NCBI GenBank assembly: GCA_039105265.1
Contig: JAPFFF010000008.1
Location: forward strand, 1,240,001-1,304,000
Origin: Tritrichomonas musculus
Lineage: Eukaryota; Parabasalia; Tritrichomonadida; Tritrichomonadidae
Reading direction: 5' to 3'
Length of the DNA: 64,000 nucleotides
Part shown: positions 20,092 through 31,800 of the stretch, piece after piece
How the letters are laid out: each line of letters begins with the position of its first letter
Numbering within the stretch: position 1 is the first letter of the stretch
Notes under the pieces: generated by a model
Told to the model about the DNA's origin: nothing
The model's database searches: none
The model's input: the letters and a program-made list of their open reading frames with translations, nothing else
Program-made: the position numbers and the translations under genes

Positions 20092-21123
20092 ATGGATGTT
20101 AGGATAGAGGATGAACCTGAATTTTTTCCCATACTATCTGATGAAGATAAAGAATTATATAAAGAGTTGAGAAATAAATTAAAAATGAAAGGATGGTTCA
20201 AATTGTCCAATGATCCATTTCCACTTATTCAAGAATATTGTGATCATGAAGAGAAAGATAAATGGAAACGGTGTTTAGTTTGTGGTATTTGTTGGAATCT
20301 TGATTATATTGCTGTTAATTATCAAGCTCTTTCATTTTTATTATCAATAAATATTTCAAGTACTAAAGTCTCAATTATTCGTTTATGCATGAGATTAAAA
20401 TATGTAATGTCTCCGGATTTTGATTTCACTTTTCCTAATGAATTTGCGAAGTTTAAAAAAAAAAAAAATTGGGTTGTATGGAAAAAAGATATTAAAATCT
20501 ACAAAACTCGTGATAAAGAAGAAATAAAGAAAGAATATAAAGAATGGAAAATACAATACAAAGAAAATATGAAGGCCTTATTTTCAACATTTTATGATTT
20601 ATTATCAGATGAAGACAAAGAATTATATGAACAATTAAAAGAAAAATTAAAAAATATTTCAAATTTATATTTAGTTTCTGATATTTTCAAAGATATCCGA
20701 GAATATTGTGAACATAATATTAATGATAAATGGAAACGTTACTTAATTTGCGGTGTTTGTTGGAAAGGAAACTACATTGCTATCCAACTTCATTTTCTAA
20801 GTTTTCTTTTTTCAAAGGAACCTTCTACCCTATCCAGATTATTTAGAAAAATTAACATGCCTTTTGTGCTGAAAAATGAGAAAAGAGTTTCTTTCATTTT
20901 TGAGAAGATTCCTCTTCTAAAAGAAAGTAAATATACGAGTTTGATTAGGAGTTGGAGTTTGAGAAAGTTTTCTGATAAAAATGAGGAGGAGGAGGAGGAG
21001 GATGAAATGGAGCCTTTCACAATCTGCGAGGATTTCAAAATTCAAAGAAATGAGGCAAGACTGAGCAGATCTCTATTGATTGGCGGCCCTCCGATCTTTT
21101 TAATTCAATTCACTGATGAATAG
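20092..21123 (+). CDS. Protein with two tandem initiator-binding (IBD-like) domains
   Basis: A 343-residue protein built from an internal duplication. Copy one (residues about 18-125) has LSDEDKELYKELRNKLK, then EYCDHEEKDKWKRCLVCGIC, then IAVNYQALSFLLS. Copy two (about 168-280) has LSDEDKELYEQLKEKLK, then EYCEHNINDKWKRYLICGVC, then IAIQLHFLSFLFS. The block W-K-R-x-L-(V/I)-C-G-(I/V)-x-W followed by IA(I/V) and a leucine-rich helix resembles the winged-helix initiator-binding domain of Trichomonas IBP39, as I remember that family. The following IPLLKESKY...RSWSLRKF also fits its end. The C-terminus carries a short poly-Glu stretch. A role in binding initiator DNA is inferred, and two such domains could span paired sites. 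ATG start. Confidence 0.7.
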   Translation: MDVRIEDEPEFFPILSDEDKELYKELRNKLKMKGWFKLSNDPFPLIQEYCDHEEKDKWKRCLVCGICWNLDYIAVNYQALSFLLSINISSTKVSIIRLCMRLKYVMSPDFDFTFPNEFAKFKKKKNWVVWKKDIKIYKTRDKEEIKKEYKEWKIQYKENMKALFSTFYDLLSDEDKELYEQLKEKLKNISNLYLVSDIFKDIREYCEHNINDKWKRYLICGVCWKGNYIAIQLHFLSFLFSKEPSTLSRLFRKINMPFVLKNEKRVSFIFEKIPLLKESKYTSLIRSWSLRKFSDKNEEEEEEDEMEPFTICEDFKIQRNEARLSRSLLIGGPPIFLIQFTDE

Positions 21124-21410
21124 TAATGGCATTGTTAATATATATATATTTGTTATTTGGCTCCATTTCAAAAATTTAATTATTTGATTTGGTACAAATT
21201 TGATGTTTTATAAAAAATATTTATTTAAAAAAAATCAACAAGAAGATTTTTATTTAATATAGGTGATGTCTCTATTTTTACTAAATAAAACACCGTTGAT
21301 TTCTTCAAATTTAAAAAGATATTTGTCAAAAATACTAAAATTTTGAAAATTTTGAATAAGGTCAAATTAATTGACCTAGAGCTTATAAATTTTTTTTGTG
21401 ATATATACAA

Positions 21411-22781
21411 ATGAATGCCGATATAAATAATGAAGAAAACCTTCCACCAGCAGAGCCCAATAGCAATCAGAATTCTGGTAATGAAAGTACAGAAAAAGTA
21501 TTAGCTAATTCAGATAATAACAATTCAACAAAAGAAGAAGAAGATATTAAAGAAGTTCCACAAGATTCAGAATTAATAGAAAAAATAGTTAATGAGGCGA
21601 ATGAAAACAAAACGAATCCAAATTATATTCCCAAATCAGCAAATCAAGCCGAATTTAGTCTCGAGAAAAACGACCCCAGATTAAAAATGACCATCAAAGA
21701 TGGATCATGTCAATTCTACTCATTTCTCTACGTTATTTTTCGTGATCCTTCATTAAAACAGAAATTTATGCCAAAAGTACTGAAAAGTGACAACAGTTAT
21801 TTTATAAACACAAAAATTGAAGGCGAAAAGATCGTCTTTCGTATTCCTCTTTCTACAATTGCAGACGAAAAGCAGAAAAACTGGGGAAACCTCTTCCGGT
21901 GCGATGAGGAGTACGTCACTGCGCTGGGCGTCTTCCTGCACGCGCTCCTGTTCATGAAGTGCGGATTCATCGACCGCCTCGCATTCCAGCCGTTCTTCGG
22001 AACTGACGCTTTCTTTGACCAGCCAATAAGAAACGTCGGATTCGGATTCACATTGATTCTGGGTAACGATAAAAACGAAAAAATTGAAAACAGCAATCAT
22101 AATGAAAATGAAAATGAAAATGAAAACAGCAATCATAATGAAAATGAAAATGAAAACAGCAATCATAATGAAAATGAAAATGAAAACAGCAATCATAATC
22201 CAAGTGAAAACAGCAATCATAATGAAAATGAAAATGAAAACAGCAATCATAATCCAAGTAAAAGCAGCAATCTTAATTCAAATGAAAACAGCACTTGTAA
22301 TCCAAGTGAAGAGGGAGGCAGTAATTTGGATGTTGGTGTAAATGGAGACGCTAATCATAATTTGAATGAATCTGAGGTCGCTGTGAAAGATGAAGCAGGA
22401 GTCATTGGTGGCGGCGTTGTTCGCAGTGATGTGAGTGAGTCTGTGTCAGACTCGAAAATTTTGCTGAAATCTGAAACGAATGAGATTGAGTTGTACGAAG
22501 ACGGCTCTCTCTTCATCAAGGAGACGAACGAGCGTCTTTTTGGCCACTACATCATCTCGATTTCGATTTTCCCGCAAAATTTCAAGTTTGGCCACTGCCT
22601 CTTCATCTTCTTTAACCAGGAAGAGAAGCAGTGGAAGCTCTACAACAGCTGTTCGCATGACAGCTTCGGCGAGTATGGCGAGATGCCTCTTGATAAGCTT
22701 ACGAAAACGTTTTTCAATGGATCTTGCATTGTCATCGGCGTCCCGAATGACGCTTTAGAAATAAATTCTCGTTTATTGTAA
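21411..22781 (+). CDS. OTU-like cysteine-box protein with NEN-rich insert
   Basis: 456 residues. An acidic, Asn-rich N-terminus (1-80) is followed by KDGSCQFYSFLYVIF near residue 103, which recalls the DGxCxF box of OTU-type deubiquitinases. A low-complexity insert of SNHNENEN repeats (about 225-300) splits the protein. The last part has GHYIISISIFPQNFKFGHCLFIFF followed by WKLYNSCSHDSFGEYGE, which could supply a histidine and a polar partner. The family call is weak because the middle of the fold is not recognisable. The two folded parts use strikingly GC-rich codons (about 21.88-22.05 and 22.49-22.76 kb) while the linkers are A-rich. ATG start; the stop overlaps TAAA, which may act as the poly-A signal. 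Confidence 0.55.
   Translation: MNADINNEENLPPAEPNSNQNSGNESTEKVLANSDNNNSTKEEEDIKEVPQDSELIEKIVNEANENKTNPNYIPKSANQAEFSLEKNDPRLKMTIKDGSCQFYSFLYVIFRDPSLKQKFMPKVLKSDNSYFINTKIEGEKIVFRIPLSTIADEKQKNWGNLFRCDEEYVTALGVFLHALLFMKCGFIDRLAFQPFFGTDAFFDQPIRNVGFGFTLILGNDKNEKIENSNHNENENENENSNHNENENENSNHNENENENSNHNPSENSNHNENENENSNHNPSKSSNLNSNENSTCNPSEEGGSNLDVGVNGDANHNLNESEVAVKDEAGVIGGGVVRSDVSESVSDSKILLKSETNEIELYEDGSLFIKETNERLFGHYIISISIFPQNFKFGHCLFIFFNQEEKQWKLYNSCSHDSFGEYGEMPLDKLTKTFFNGSCIVIGVPNDALEINSRLL
22086..22262 (+). repeat. Coding minisatellite (AGCAATCATAATGAAAATGA type)
   Basis: Irregular tandem copies of a unit that encodes SNHNENEN, with unit length varying by whole 6-base GAAAAT steps. The frame stays open throughout. 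It lies inside the OTU-like gene as a flexible insert. Confidence 0.85.
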
Positions 22782-23052
22782 ATAAAAACTATTATTTTAT
22801 ATTTTTAATGTCTTCCTTTTGATCATTATTTACTTAAAAACGAAACATGTAAAAAAATAAACGTTTTGATTGTAACAAAGAAAATTGTTTAGAGAAATCA
22901 AAGAAAGAAAGAAAGAAAGAAGAAATCGGTGAATTTTTATTCAATTTTATATATTTTTAAAGTATTGTGATTTAAAAAATAATAAAGAATATATTAGTAA
23001 GCTTGTTGGTTTTTATTTAATCTAATTATAAATGATATTTAATCGAACAATT

Positions 23053-25710
23053 TCAATGTTTCTTCTTTGTTGCATGAATCGCGAGGTTTTCTGCATAAAC
23101 GTAATTCATATTAAAATCATTCAAATAATGAAAATTTAATTTTCTATAATAATTAGAAACTGAAAAATAAAGGAATGAAACTATATCAAAATAAAACAAT
23201 TCAAAACATCTTCGAGATTTTTGTCAATTGAAGGCTGATCCAACAGAATCTTTATAATTTCATCATGTCCGTTGAAACAAGCATAATGAAGTGGACTTTG
23301 CAATTCATTATCGACTGAATTCACATCAACATTTTGATGAGCAAGTAAAAGTTGAACAATTTTAATGTTTCCAAACTTACAAGCCAAATGTAAAGGAGTT
23401 AGTTTTTCTATATAAAAAAAAAAAATGATTAAAAAAACTGAATAAAAAAAAATTGAATTAAAAAAACGGTTTTCATATTTATTTCAATTCCTGGAAATTC
23501 CAACAAAAGTTCAACAATTTCATTGAAGTTGTTTTCACAAGCAATATGTAATGATGAATAATAAATATATTATAAATTAAAACCGAATTAAAAAAAACAA
23601 AATATTTTAAAATGTCATAATAAGTCAAAAAGTTGTTTTGAAACTTGATATATCAAAAAAATTGAATTAAAAACGTAATGAAAAAAATTGATTTTGAAAT
23701 GTAATTAATTTATAATTTGATTTGGAACTTGCTATAAAGAATTGCAAAGGAAACGTTATTTAAAAAATAATAGCTTGAAAACGACATTTAAAACAAAATT
23801 TAATGAAATTTTATAGTTTACAAATTTGATTTGAAATTTTATGACAAATTGACAATTTAAAAATTGTTATTGCATTGATATCAATTGTATATTTTCTTTT
23901 TTGTAACAATGTTTTAACAATTTGAAGATTTCCTTGTCTAACAGCAATTTGTAATGGCGTGTATTCTTCATAATGATCATAATAAAAAAAAAATATTAAA
24001 AATAAAACTGTTTTCCCATTAGAAAAAAAAATTTGAAACCATAAAAGTAAAAAAAAAAATGAAAACATAATTAATAAAATTATAGTTAAAATTCTATTAA
24101 AATAACTAATGAGAAATACGTAATTCATCATTATGAAGTGTTCTGAGGTTAACATCGATATTTGTATTGTTAAGAATGCATTCAACAATTTCACAGTTTT
24201 CAGACAAACAAGCAATTTGCAAAATTCCTCTTTCTTTTTTATCCTTAACATTCAAATCAACAGAATTCAAATTAATCAAAAAGTTAGTCAATATTAAATC
24301 ATTCAATCTGATTGATTCAATAAGAGCGAAAGAAGGATCAATTCCAATTTTCAACAAAGTCATTAATGATTTGTAATTAGTGTAAAAAATGCACTTTGTT
24401 ATGTATTCATTAATTTTATCATATTCAATTGTATTGGTTGAAATCAGCCATTTAAATATTTCCCAGCGATGATATTTAATAGCAATTTGCAATGTATCTT
24501 GAAAATTACAGCCTATTTGTTCACAAATATGAATTATTTCAACATTTCCTCCACCGACGGCAAATTGAGCAAGTTTGTTTGTTTTGTTTGCTTTATTTAA
24601 AAGAAGATACTTAAAACATTTAATTGAACCAAAAAATGCTGCAAATTCAATATAAGCAATACTTGAATTAACAAAACTACAACGTTCATAAATTGAATTC
24701 TTTATTTTTCCGTTGTAATCAAAGTTCTTTTTAATCAATGATTGTTGCAGCGATTCAACATCGTCATTTCGAATTGATAAAGCAATGTCATTCAAATTTT
24801 TGCCAATATGAATGTTTTCTTTATGTTCTTCGAAATTGTTGGCATCTACTCTTTGAAGCATCTCTTCTGAATAGTTCTGTCTCTCTAAATAACGCATGGC
24901 CTTAAAAAGTGACTCATCCATTATGTGAGAAAAGAAAAGTGGCGTTCTTTGATAGATGACTTCTTTTCCTTCTACAAAGCCTCTCTCGATAAGATTTTGT
25001 ATAATAAAGCACATCTCTTGTTGGATTGGTTTATCCTCATCGTAATAAAATGTTTTCTTTAATCTTGTTATCAAAAAGTTGCTAAAAACCGGAATAATTG
25101 AATTCATATCGTTTTCAATTTGAATTTCATGAACTTTCAATAATAACTCAATATAAATCTCAATATTGTCTGGACGTGCTACACATGAATTTAAAAAATA
25201 CTTGCTCAAAAGTTGGTTTTCAATTGAGTATTCAATTATTTCTGAAGAAACTTTTTCAATATTATTTTTTGTGAGTGATAAAAATAATTTTTCTAACGAA
25301 ATAAGAAGACTTAAATCAGAACTGTCGTGAATCATGTAATCTATATCATCAATCTTGTTCTGTATTGTTGTTAACTCGTTCATAAGTGAGTCAATTTCCA
25401 AAGTTGACGCTACTTGAAAAAGAAATGGAATTGAGCTACTTGTGAACATGATCGATTTCCCGCACAAAATTTCATAAATCATGTTTATATCACCATATTC
25501 CTCGATTTGGAAAATATATTTTTCTTCATTTGGGTTTTTTCGAAGATAATTTTTAATAGCATTACTAACACGAAATGCAATCCACCTCACGCATGGAAAT
25601 TCTCTACCATTTATGACGACATTAAAATTATCAGTGAGTAAAGAATCGCCACTAGTTGAAAGATTATGAAACTGAAACATTTTATTTTTGTAAAATGTGG
25701 TTAATCTCAT
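23053..25710 (-). CDS. BTB-like/ankyrin-repeat protein gene with AT-rich interruptions
   Basis: The main frame (24106-25710, 534 residues) has a BTB-like N-terminus (NFNVVINGREFPCVRWIAF), a helical middle and C-terminal ankyrin repeats. The ankyrin pattern continues downstream in three more pieces: EYTPLQIAVRQGNLQIVKTLL; SSLHIACENNFNEIVELLL; and TPLHLACKFGNIKIVQLLL, with LQSPLHYACFNGHDEIIKILL. A last piece ends NYVYAENLAIHATKKKH at the stop at 23053. The pieces are separated by AT-rich stretches of about 50-270 bases that fall at the loop between ankyrin repeats. The first can be read as a GT...AG intron (GTATTT...GAAG) giving NDELQYTPL, like the NELQSPL of a later repeat. The others do not splice cleanly by GT-AG. 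It is either an intron-bearing gene or a decaying one. Confidence 0.55.
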
Positions 25711-25802
25711 TCAAAAATCATGCAAAATAAGAATTGAAAAAGTTGTGTTTGAAAAAGTTTGATTCGATCAAAACTTTAAGAAATAAATCGGTTTTTATAC
25801 TC

Positions 25803-25823
25803 AAAAAAAAAAAAAAAAAAAAA
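25803..25823. repeat. Poly-A tract
   Basis: A run of about 20 A between the ankyrin gene and the giant pseudo-USP gene. It has no other structure. Confidence 0.7.
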
Positions 25824-25872
25824 CGATTTTTTAAATAAAATTTTAATTTTTAATCAAAAATTAAAAAAGGAT

Positions 25873-28800
25873 TTATTGTTTTTGTTGTCTTTCCCTGAGG
25901 AATTTCATGATGAGGTAAGAAGCAGCAACAACGCATGCAGAACCAACTTCTTGTGAGGAATATTCCTTTGGTTCATTTTGTGCAACATCTTCATATGTAG
26001 CTGGTTCGGGCTTAGTTGGTTGGAGCTTGTCTGTTTGGCCTCCAACTTGTTCAGCTGGAGCTTCCTCTTTATTATCAACAACTTCTGGTTGTTCTGGGAA
26101 ATCGTTTTCGAGGTTGATTTCACCACGGCTGACAACTTCTTGGTTCTGAAGTTCTTCTGGTGGTGTAATTATATGTTCAACTTCTTCTTCTTCTTCGGTA
26201 ACTTCTGGAAGTTCAAGTGAAATGTCACGAACACGAATGTTTGTGAATTCTAAACCATCAATAACAATCTTGTCTGGTAAGTTATTGTTTTCTTCTTGGT
26301 CACGTTTCATTGATTCCTCGATTTCTTTCATAGCTTTATCATGACGTTGCTTCTCTTCTTCTGTTTGTGGTTGTTCTTGGTCTTCTTCCTCTTCAATGAT
26401 TTGTGGTTGTTCTTCTGAGCCTTTAGTCTTCAATGTTTCTGGATCATAGAATTCATCTTCTATGTCTGGAATAGCGCGTTGTTTGTTGCGTGGTGATGGT
26501 GGAAGGTTTGGTTTGTGTGTTGAACGGGTGCTGCGTGGGCTCTTTTCGAAATCTTCTTTGTTATCATATGGTTCAATATTTCGTGTAGCTTCATCCCATG
26601 CTTCTTTGTTGATTGGGTTGACATGTGGTTTTTCATTTGCAAATGGAATTTCTTCGTTTTGTCCACCAACGTGTTCATCTCCTGTTTTAGCTAGTTCTTC
26701 TTGTTCAACTTCTTCTTCTTCTTCGGTAACTTCTGGAAGTTCAAGTGAAATGTCACGAACACGAATGTTTGTAAATTCTAAACCATCAATAACAATCTTG
26801 TCTGGTAAGTTATTGTTTTCTTCTTGGTCACGTTTCATTGATTCCTCGATTTCTTTCATAGCTTTATCATGACGTTGTTTCTCTTCTTCTGTTTGTGGTT
26901 GTTCTTGGTCTTCTTCCTCTTCAATGATTTGTGGTTGTTCTTCTGAGCCTTTAGTCTTCAATGTTTCTGGATCATAGAATTCATCTTCTATGTCTGGAAT
27001 AGCACGTTGTTTGTTGCGTGGTGATGGTGGAAGGTTTGGTTTGTGTGTTGAACGGGTGCTGCGTGGGCTCTTTTCGAAATCTTCTTTGTTATCATATGGT
27101 TCAATATTTCGTGTAGCTTCATCCCATGCTTCTTTGTTGATTGGGTTGACATGTGGTTTTTCATTTGCAAATGGAATTTCTTCGTTTTGTCCACCAACAT
27201 GTTCATCTCCTGTTTTAGCTAGTTCTTCTTGTTCAACTTCTTCTTCTTCTTCGGTAACTTCTGGAAGTTCAAGTGAAATGTCACGAACACGAATGTTTGT
27301 AAATTCTAAACCATCAATAACAATCTTGTCTGGTAAGTTATTGTTTTCTTCTTGGTCACGTTTCATTGATTCCTCGATTTCTTTCATAGCTTTATCATGA
27401 CGTTGCTTTTCTTCTTCTGTTTGTGGTTGTTCTTCTGAGCCTTTAGTCTTCAATGTTTCTGGATCATAGAATTCATCTTCTATGTCTGGAATAGCACGTT
27501 GTTTGTTGCGTGGTGATGGTGGAAGGTTTGGTTTGTGTGTTGAACGGGTGCTGCGTGGGCTCTTTTCGAAATCTTCTTTGTTATCATATGGTTCAATATT
27601 TCGTGTAGCTTCATCCCATGCTTCTTTGTTGATTGGGTTGACATGTGGTTTTTCATTTGCAAATGGAATTTCTTCGTTTTGTCCACCAACGTGTTCATCT
27701 CCTGTTTTAGCTAGTTCTTCTTGTTCAACTTCTTCTTCTTCTTCGGTAACTTCTGGTTGTTCTGGAAGTTCGAGATTAATGTCACGGCTGACGATTCCTT
27801 GGTTCAAAAGATCTTCTGGTGGGGCAACCTTTTGTTCGTTTGCTTCTTGTTGAGCTTTTTCTTGTTCACGTCTTTCTTGTTCTTGTCTTTCTTGTTCAGC
27901 TTTGAGTCTTTCTTCTTCTTCTTTAAGTTTTGCCTCTTCAGCTTTAAGTCTTTCTTGCTCAGCTTTGATTCTTTCTTGTTCTTGTCTTTCTTGTTCTTTC
28001 TTTTCATTTTCTGCTTTGAGTCTTTCTTCTTCGGCTCTAAGTCTCTCTTCTTCAGCCTTAATTCTTTCTTGTTCTTCTCTGATTCTTTCTTGTTCTTGTC
28101 TTTCTTGTTCAGCTCTAATTCTTTCTTGTTCTTGTCTTTCACGTTCTAATCTTTCTTGCTCTTGTCTTTCACGTTCTAATCTTTCTTGCTCTTGTCTTTC
28201 ATGTTCTAATCTTTCTTGCTCTTGTCTTTCATGTTCTAATCTTTCTTGCTCTTGTCTTTCACGTTCTAATCTTTCTTGCTCTTGTCTTTCACGATCTAAT
28301 CTTTCTTGCTCTTGTCTTTCACGTTCTAATCTTTCTTGCTCTTGTCTTTCACGATCTAATCTTTCTTGCTCTTGTCTTTCACGTTCTAATCTTTCTTGTT
28401 CTTGTCTCCTTTGTTGAGCTTCAATTTGAGCCTTTTGTCTTCGTAATTCTTCTTGTCTTTCGAATTCTCTCTTTCTTTCCATGAGCTTCTCTTGATGATC
28501 TTGGTCTGGTGTTAATGTCATAACGCCTCTGTCCTTAGCGTATAAAGGTTCTTCTTCAAGGCTTTGTACGCTAACAAATTCGTCTTCATCTTCATAGCTT
28601 TCCAAGTTAAGTGGAGCACTTTCAATTTCTCCGTATAAGTATGAGACGAACTTTTCTAAGAACCAGTCTTGGTTGGCGAGCTTCATAGCTTCATCTCTCT
28701 TCATTCCATAATTGTCAGTGATCTTCTTCTTGACATCTGGAGCTTCTCTTCCTTCTCTTTGTCTAGCAAGAAGGGTGCTTCTTTGAAGATCAAGGCCACC

Positions 28801-31800
28801 AACTGGTGCCAAATTCTCTGTTGGTGGATGAATCAAGTTTTCAACAATTTCATCAAGTTCTTGAGAATTCTCTGGAATATCATGGTAATTAGAGAAGATT
28901 TGTTCATAGAACCTTCTTTCTTCATCGCTGAGGAAATGAGCTTCTGGAAGGAGTCTTTGAGCAAGTGCAACAATCCATCTTGCATCTTGTTGATTTGGTT
29001 GTGCATTTCTTTGTTTCAAGTAGAAATCAAAGATTTCATCTGGTCTGGATCTTTCTTTTCTGCTGTGTTGTTTAATAGATTGGTCATAAATTGACTTAAG
29101 CTTGTTAACAATCTCTTCAACGCCTTCATCATTTTCATGGTTGAGAACAATTTGGCTGCAAATGATTGCAAGGAACCATTTATCCTTTTCAAAGTGTTCA
29201 ATGCGAACATCCATTCTATCTTCAATAGCTCTGACCATTTTATCTTCGAAATCATTATCGTATTTGCAAACTAAGAGGATTAATTGAAGGAATCTGTCTG
29301 AGCATAATTCATTCCAGAAGTTGTTAAAGAAGAGAAGGGTGTTGTCAATCTTCAAATCTGTGTTTGAACCAATTGACATACTTGATGATGGTGAATTTGG
29401 TTGTGAGTTGTTATTGTTGTTGTTTGTTGAAAGTGAAGAGGATGAAGAACGTGATAAAACGTTGATATCATCTCTTCCTCTTCGAATTACTTCTGGGTTT
29501 GCGTTTTGGACGATAATATCAGAAACCTTAATGAGCGAGCGTTGGAAGTATTGGCACTCATTTGTGTTTGACATTGTCTCATTTGCACGACGAACGGTGT
29601 AATCAACAAGTCTGAGCAACTTTGAGAAGTTGGTTGGTGAATCAAAGAGATTGATTGTTGATGACAAGAAAGAGTTCATTAATGTTAATGTTGTATCTTT
29701 AAGGATTGATTCAGTAATGAAGTTTGTTATTAAGCGATTATCTTCACCAATATTGTGTGAATCTTGTGGAACAAGAGGAAGAAGCTTCTGAATGAGTGAA
29801 ATATGGTGATCGTTGTCAATCTTTGGTAATATTTCATTCCATTGATGAAGATCTAATGTTCTAGCAATTGTTTCTGATGGGAATCTTTGAAGCATGAAAT
29901 CAATGAGTTCTTCATAATCACCAGAAACGCGTTCAATTATTTCTTTGAGATTTCTCTCGATGACATCCATGCTGTATTGGCTGAAAACGGAGAGGATGAG
30001 AGATGTTGAGCTGCACAATGATGATTTCATTGAGCCAGCATTATCAAAGAGGAATGTGATGTATTTTTCATCATGTAAATCATTTCTCTTGATTAATGTG
30101 TTAACAACTTCAATGATTGTTGAACATTCTTGTGCTGATCCAATGTTGACGAGAAGTTGAACAATTGACAAATCATTCTTGTCTTTTGTTGTGTTCTCAT
30201 GGACTGAATAATAAAGGAGTTTGGCACTGTTTCTTACTTCTGGATCTGGATTACCTAAATATGGAACCAACTTGCTATTAAAGTTATTCAAAATGTTTGT
30301 TCTTAATGTTTCATCTCCTGTTTCAATTTGTCTTCTTAATTCGGTGAAGAAGTCAGGAAGATTAATATCATTTGGAATGCTTGGTTGTTCGCTTACACCT
30401 TCAAGATTTCGTTCGAAATCATTGATTGCCTTTGAGAATGTTTGATTTCTGAAATCTGAGTTCAAAATGTCAGAAGTATCAAGTTTGATTAAGAATGCAA
30501 TGAATGAATGACGATGCCTTGGTGAAATAAGAACTTGATCTTTGATCTTGAGGAGATTGTAAAGATCGTTTGGACGATGATCTTTAGAAATAAGAATTGA
30601 TAAAACATTGAATAAGTTGGAGAAATCAAGTCTTTCAAGGAATTCATAACTTCTTGAGAAGTCAAATACTGAATATAAGTACCAAATGAGTTCTTGTGTC
30701 CAATCAGCATCAAGTGCTCTAATTTGGTTATTGTCGGAAATCAAGATATACTTCAAAATAAGTCTTGAAAGTGGTGATGTTTGATCATAATCTTGCTTGT
30801 CCTTGATTTGATCAACACATCTCTTTATGAAGTTGAATGATTGATCATCTCCAGTACGTTCAAGAATGAGAACAATGATGTCTGAAATTAATTGATGGAA
30901 ATGAGAATGTGTCAAAGAAGAGACAATATTCTCAAAGTCGCTTTGAACATATTCTAATAATGAGTTTCCGTTCATTTCATGACGATGATTGTTATTGTTG
31001 TTATTGAGTGAGCTTGACATTGAAGGTGGTTCAATAAATGTGGATGGAATTGAAACAGAATTCAACATTGTTTTGTGATTATAATTGTTGTTCTCATTTG
31101 GTGGAATCTTTTCGATGATGTCATTAATAATGTGGTTTGCACCAACTGTAACTTCGTCATGTTGAATGGAATGGCAAAGAACATTGAAGAAGTAACGAAG
31201 ATAATCAATTGGTGTGGTATGTTCAACCATGAAATTCATTGTTGGTGCACTAAAAGCACATCTTTGTTGATCAAACTTAAAGTTCAAATTATCAAGATAT
31301 TCTTTTGTTGGCTGGTCAATATATTGAGAAAGATCAAATGGATGTGCAAGTTCCAAATCAGTTTCAATATCATTGACAATGCCTGGAAGGCGTGCATTTT
31401 CAAGTGTATAGAAAAGTACATATGAGTTTGAAATAACACTTTCATCATCTAAGATACAAGCGTTATTATGGCTATGATTAACTCTTGTTGTTGAATTTGA
31501 GTTAACTGAGTCATATGAAAACCATTTGTTATCAATCTTGGATAATGTTCTAAATTTGTGAGTAATTGAGTCGCGAACAATTGCACCTGTCAAGTTATAA
31601 AGATGATTCTTGTTCTTTTCGTTTAAGTAACGGGAATAAGCATCTTCTCTTTCTTCTTCTTCAAGAAGAAGATTTTCTGAGCAAATCTTAGTAACGTTTA
31701 ATTCAGATGGAACATCAATTGCATCATTATAAACGACGCCATTGTTATAATAACGTTCAAGTTGAAGAACAAGAACAGGTGGAAGTTTTTCAAATTTAAT

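Noticed and set aside
21753-22257. Minus-strand frames rich in Ile/Phe/His opposite the NEN insert
   Set aside because: Shadow of the AATGAAAATGA-type repeats of the plus-strand gene.
26462-27853. Plus-strand open frames of 123-136 codons opposite the giant gene
   Set aside because: They recur with the 528-bp repeats and are mirror frames of the acidic coding repeats; Ser/Phe-rich shadow translations without independent support.
28110-28410. Regular 30-bp repeats resembling a CRISPR array
   Set aside because: There are no spacers, the repeats are head to tail, and they encode a continuous RQEQERLE coiled coil in an open frame of more than 9 kb.
27721-28417. Plus-strand Ser/Cys/Leu-rich frames that look like membrane proteins
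   Set aside because: Antisense translations of the coiled-coil repeats; their hydrophobicity follows from the Glu/Gln/Arg codons on the real strand.
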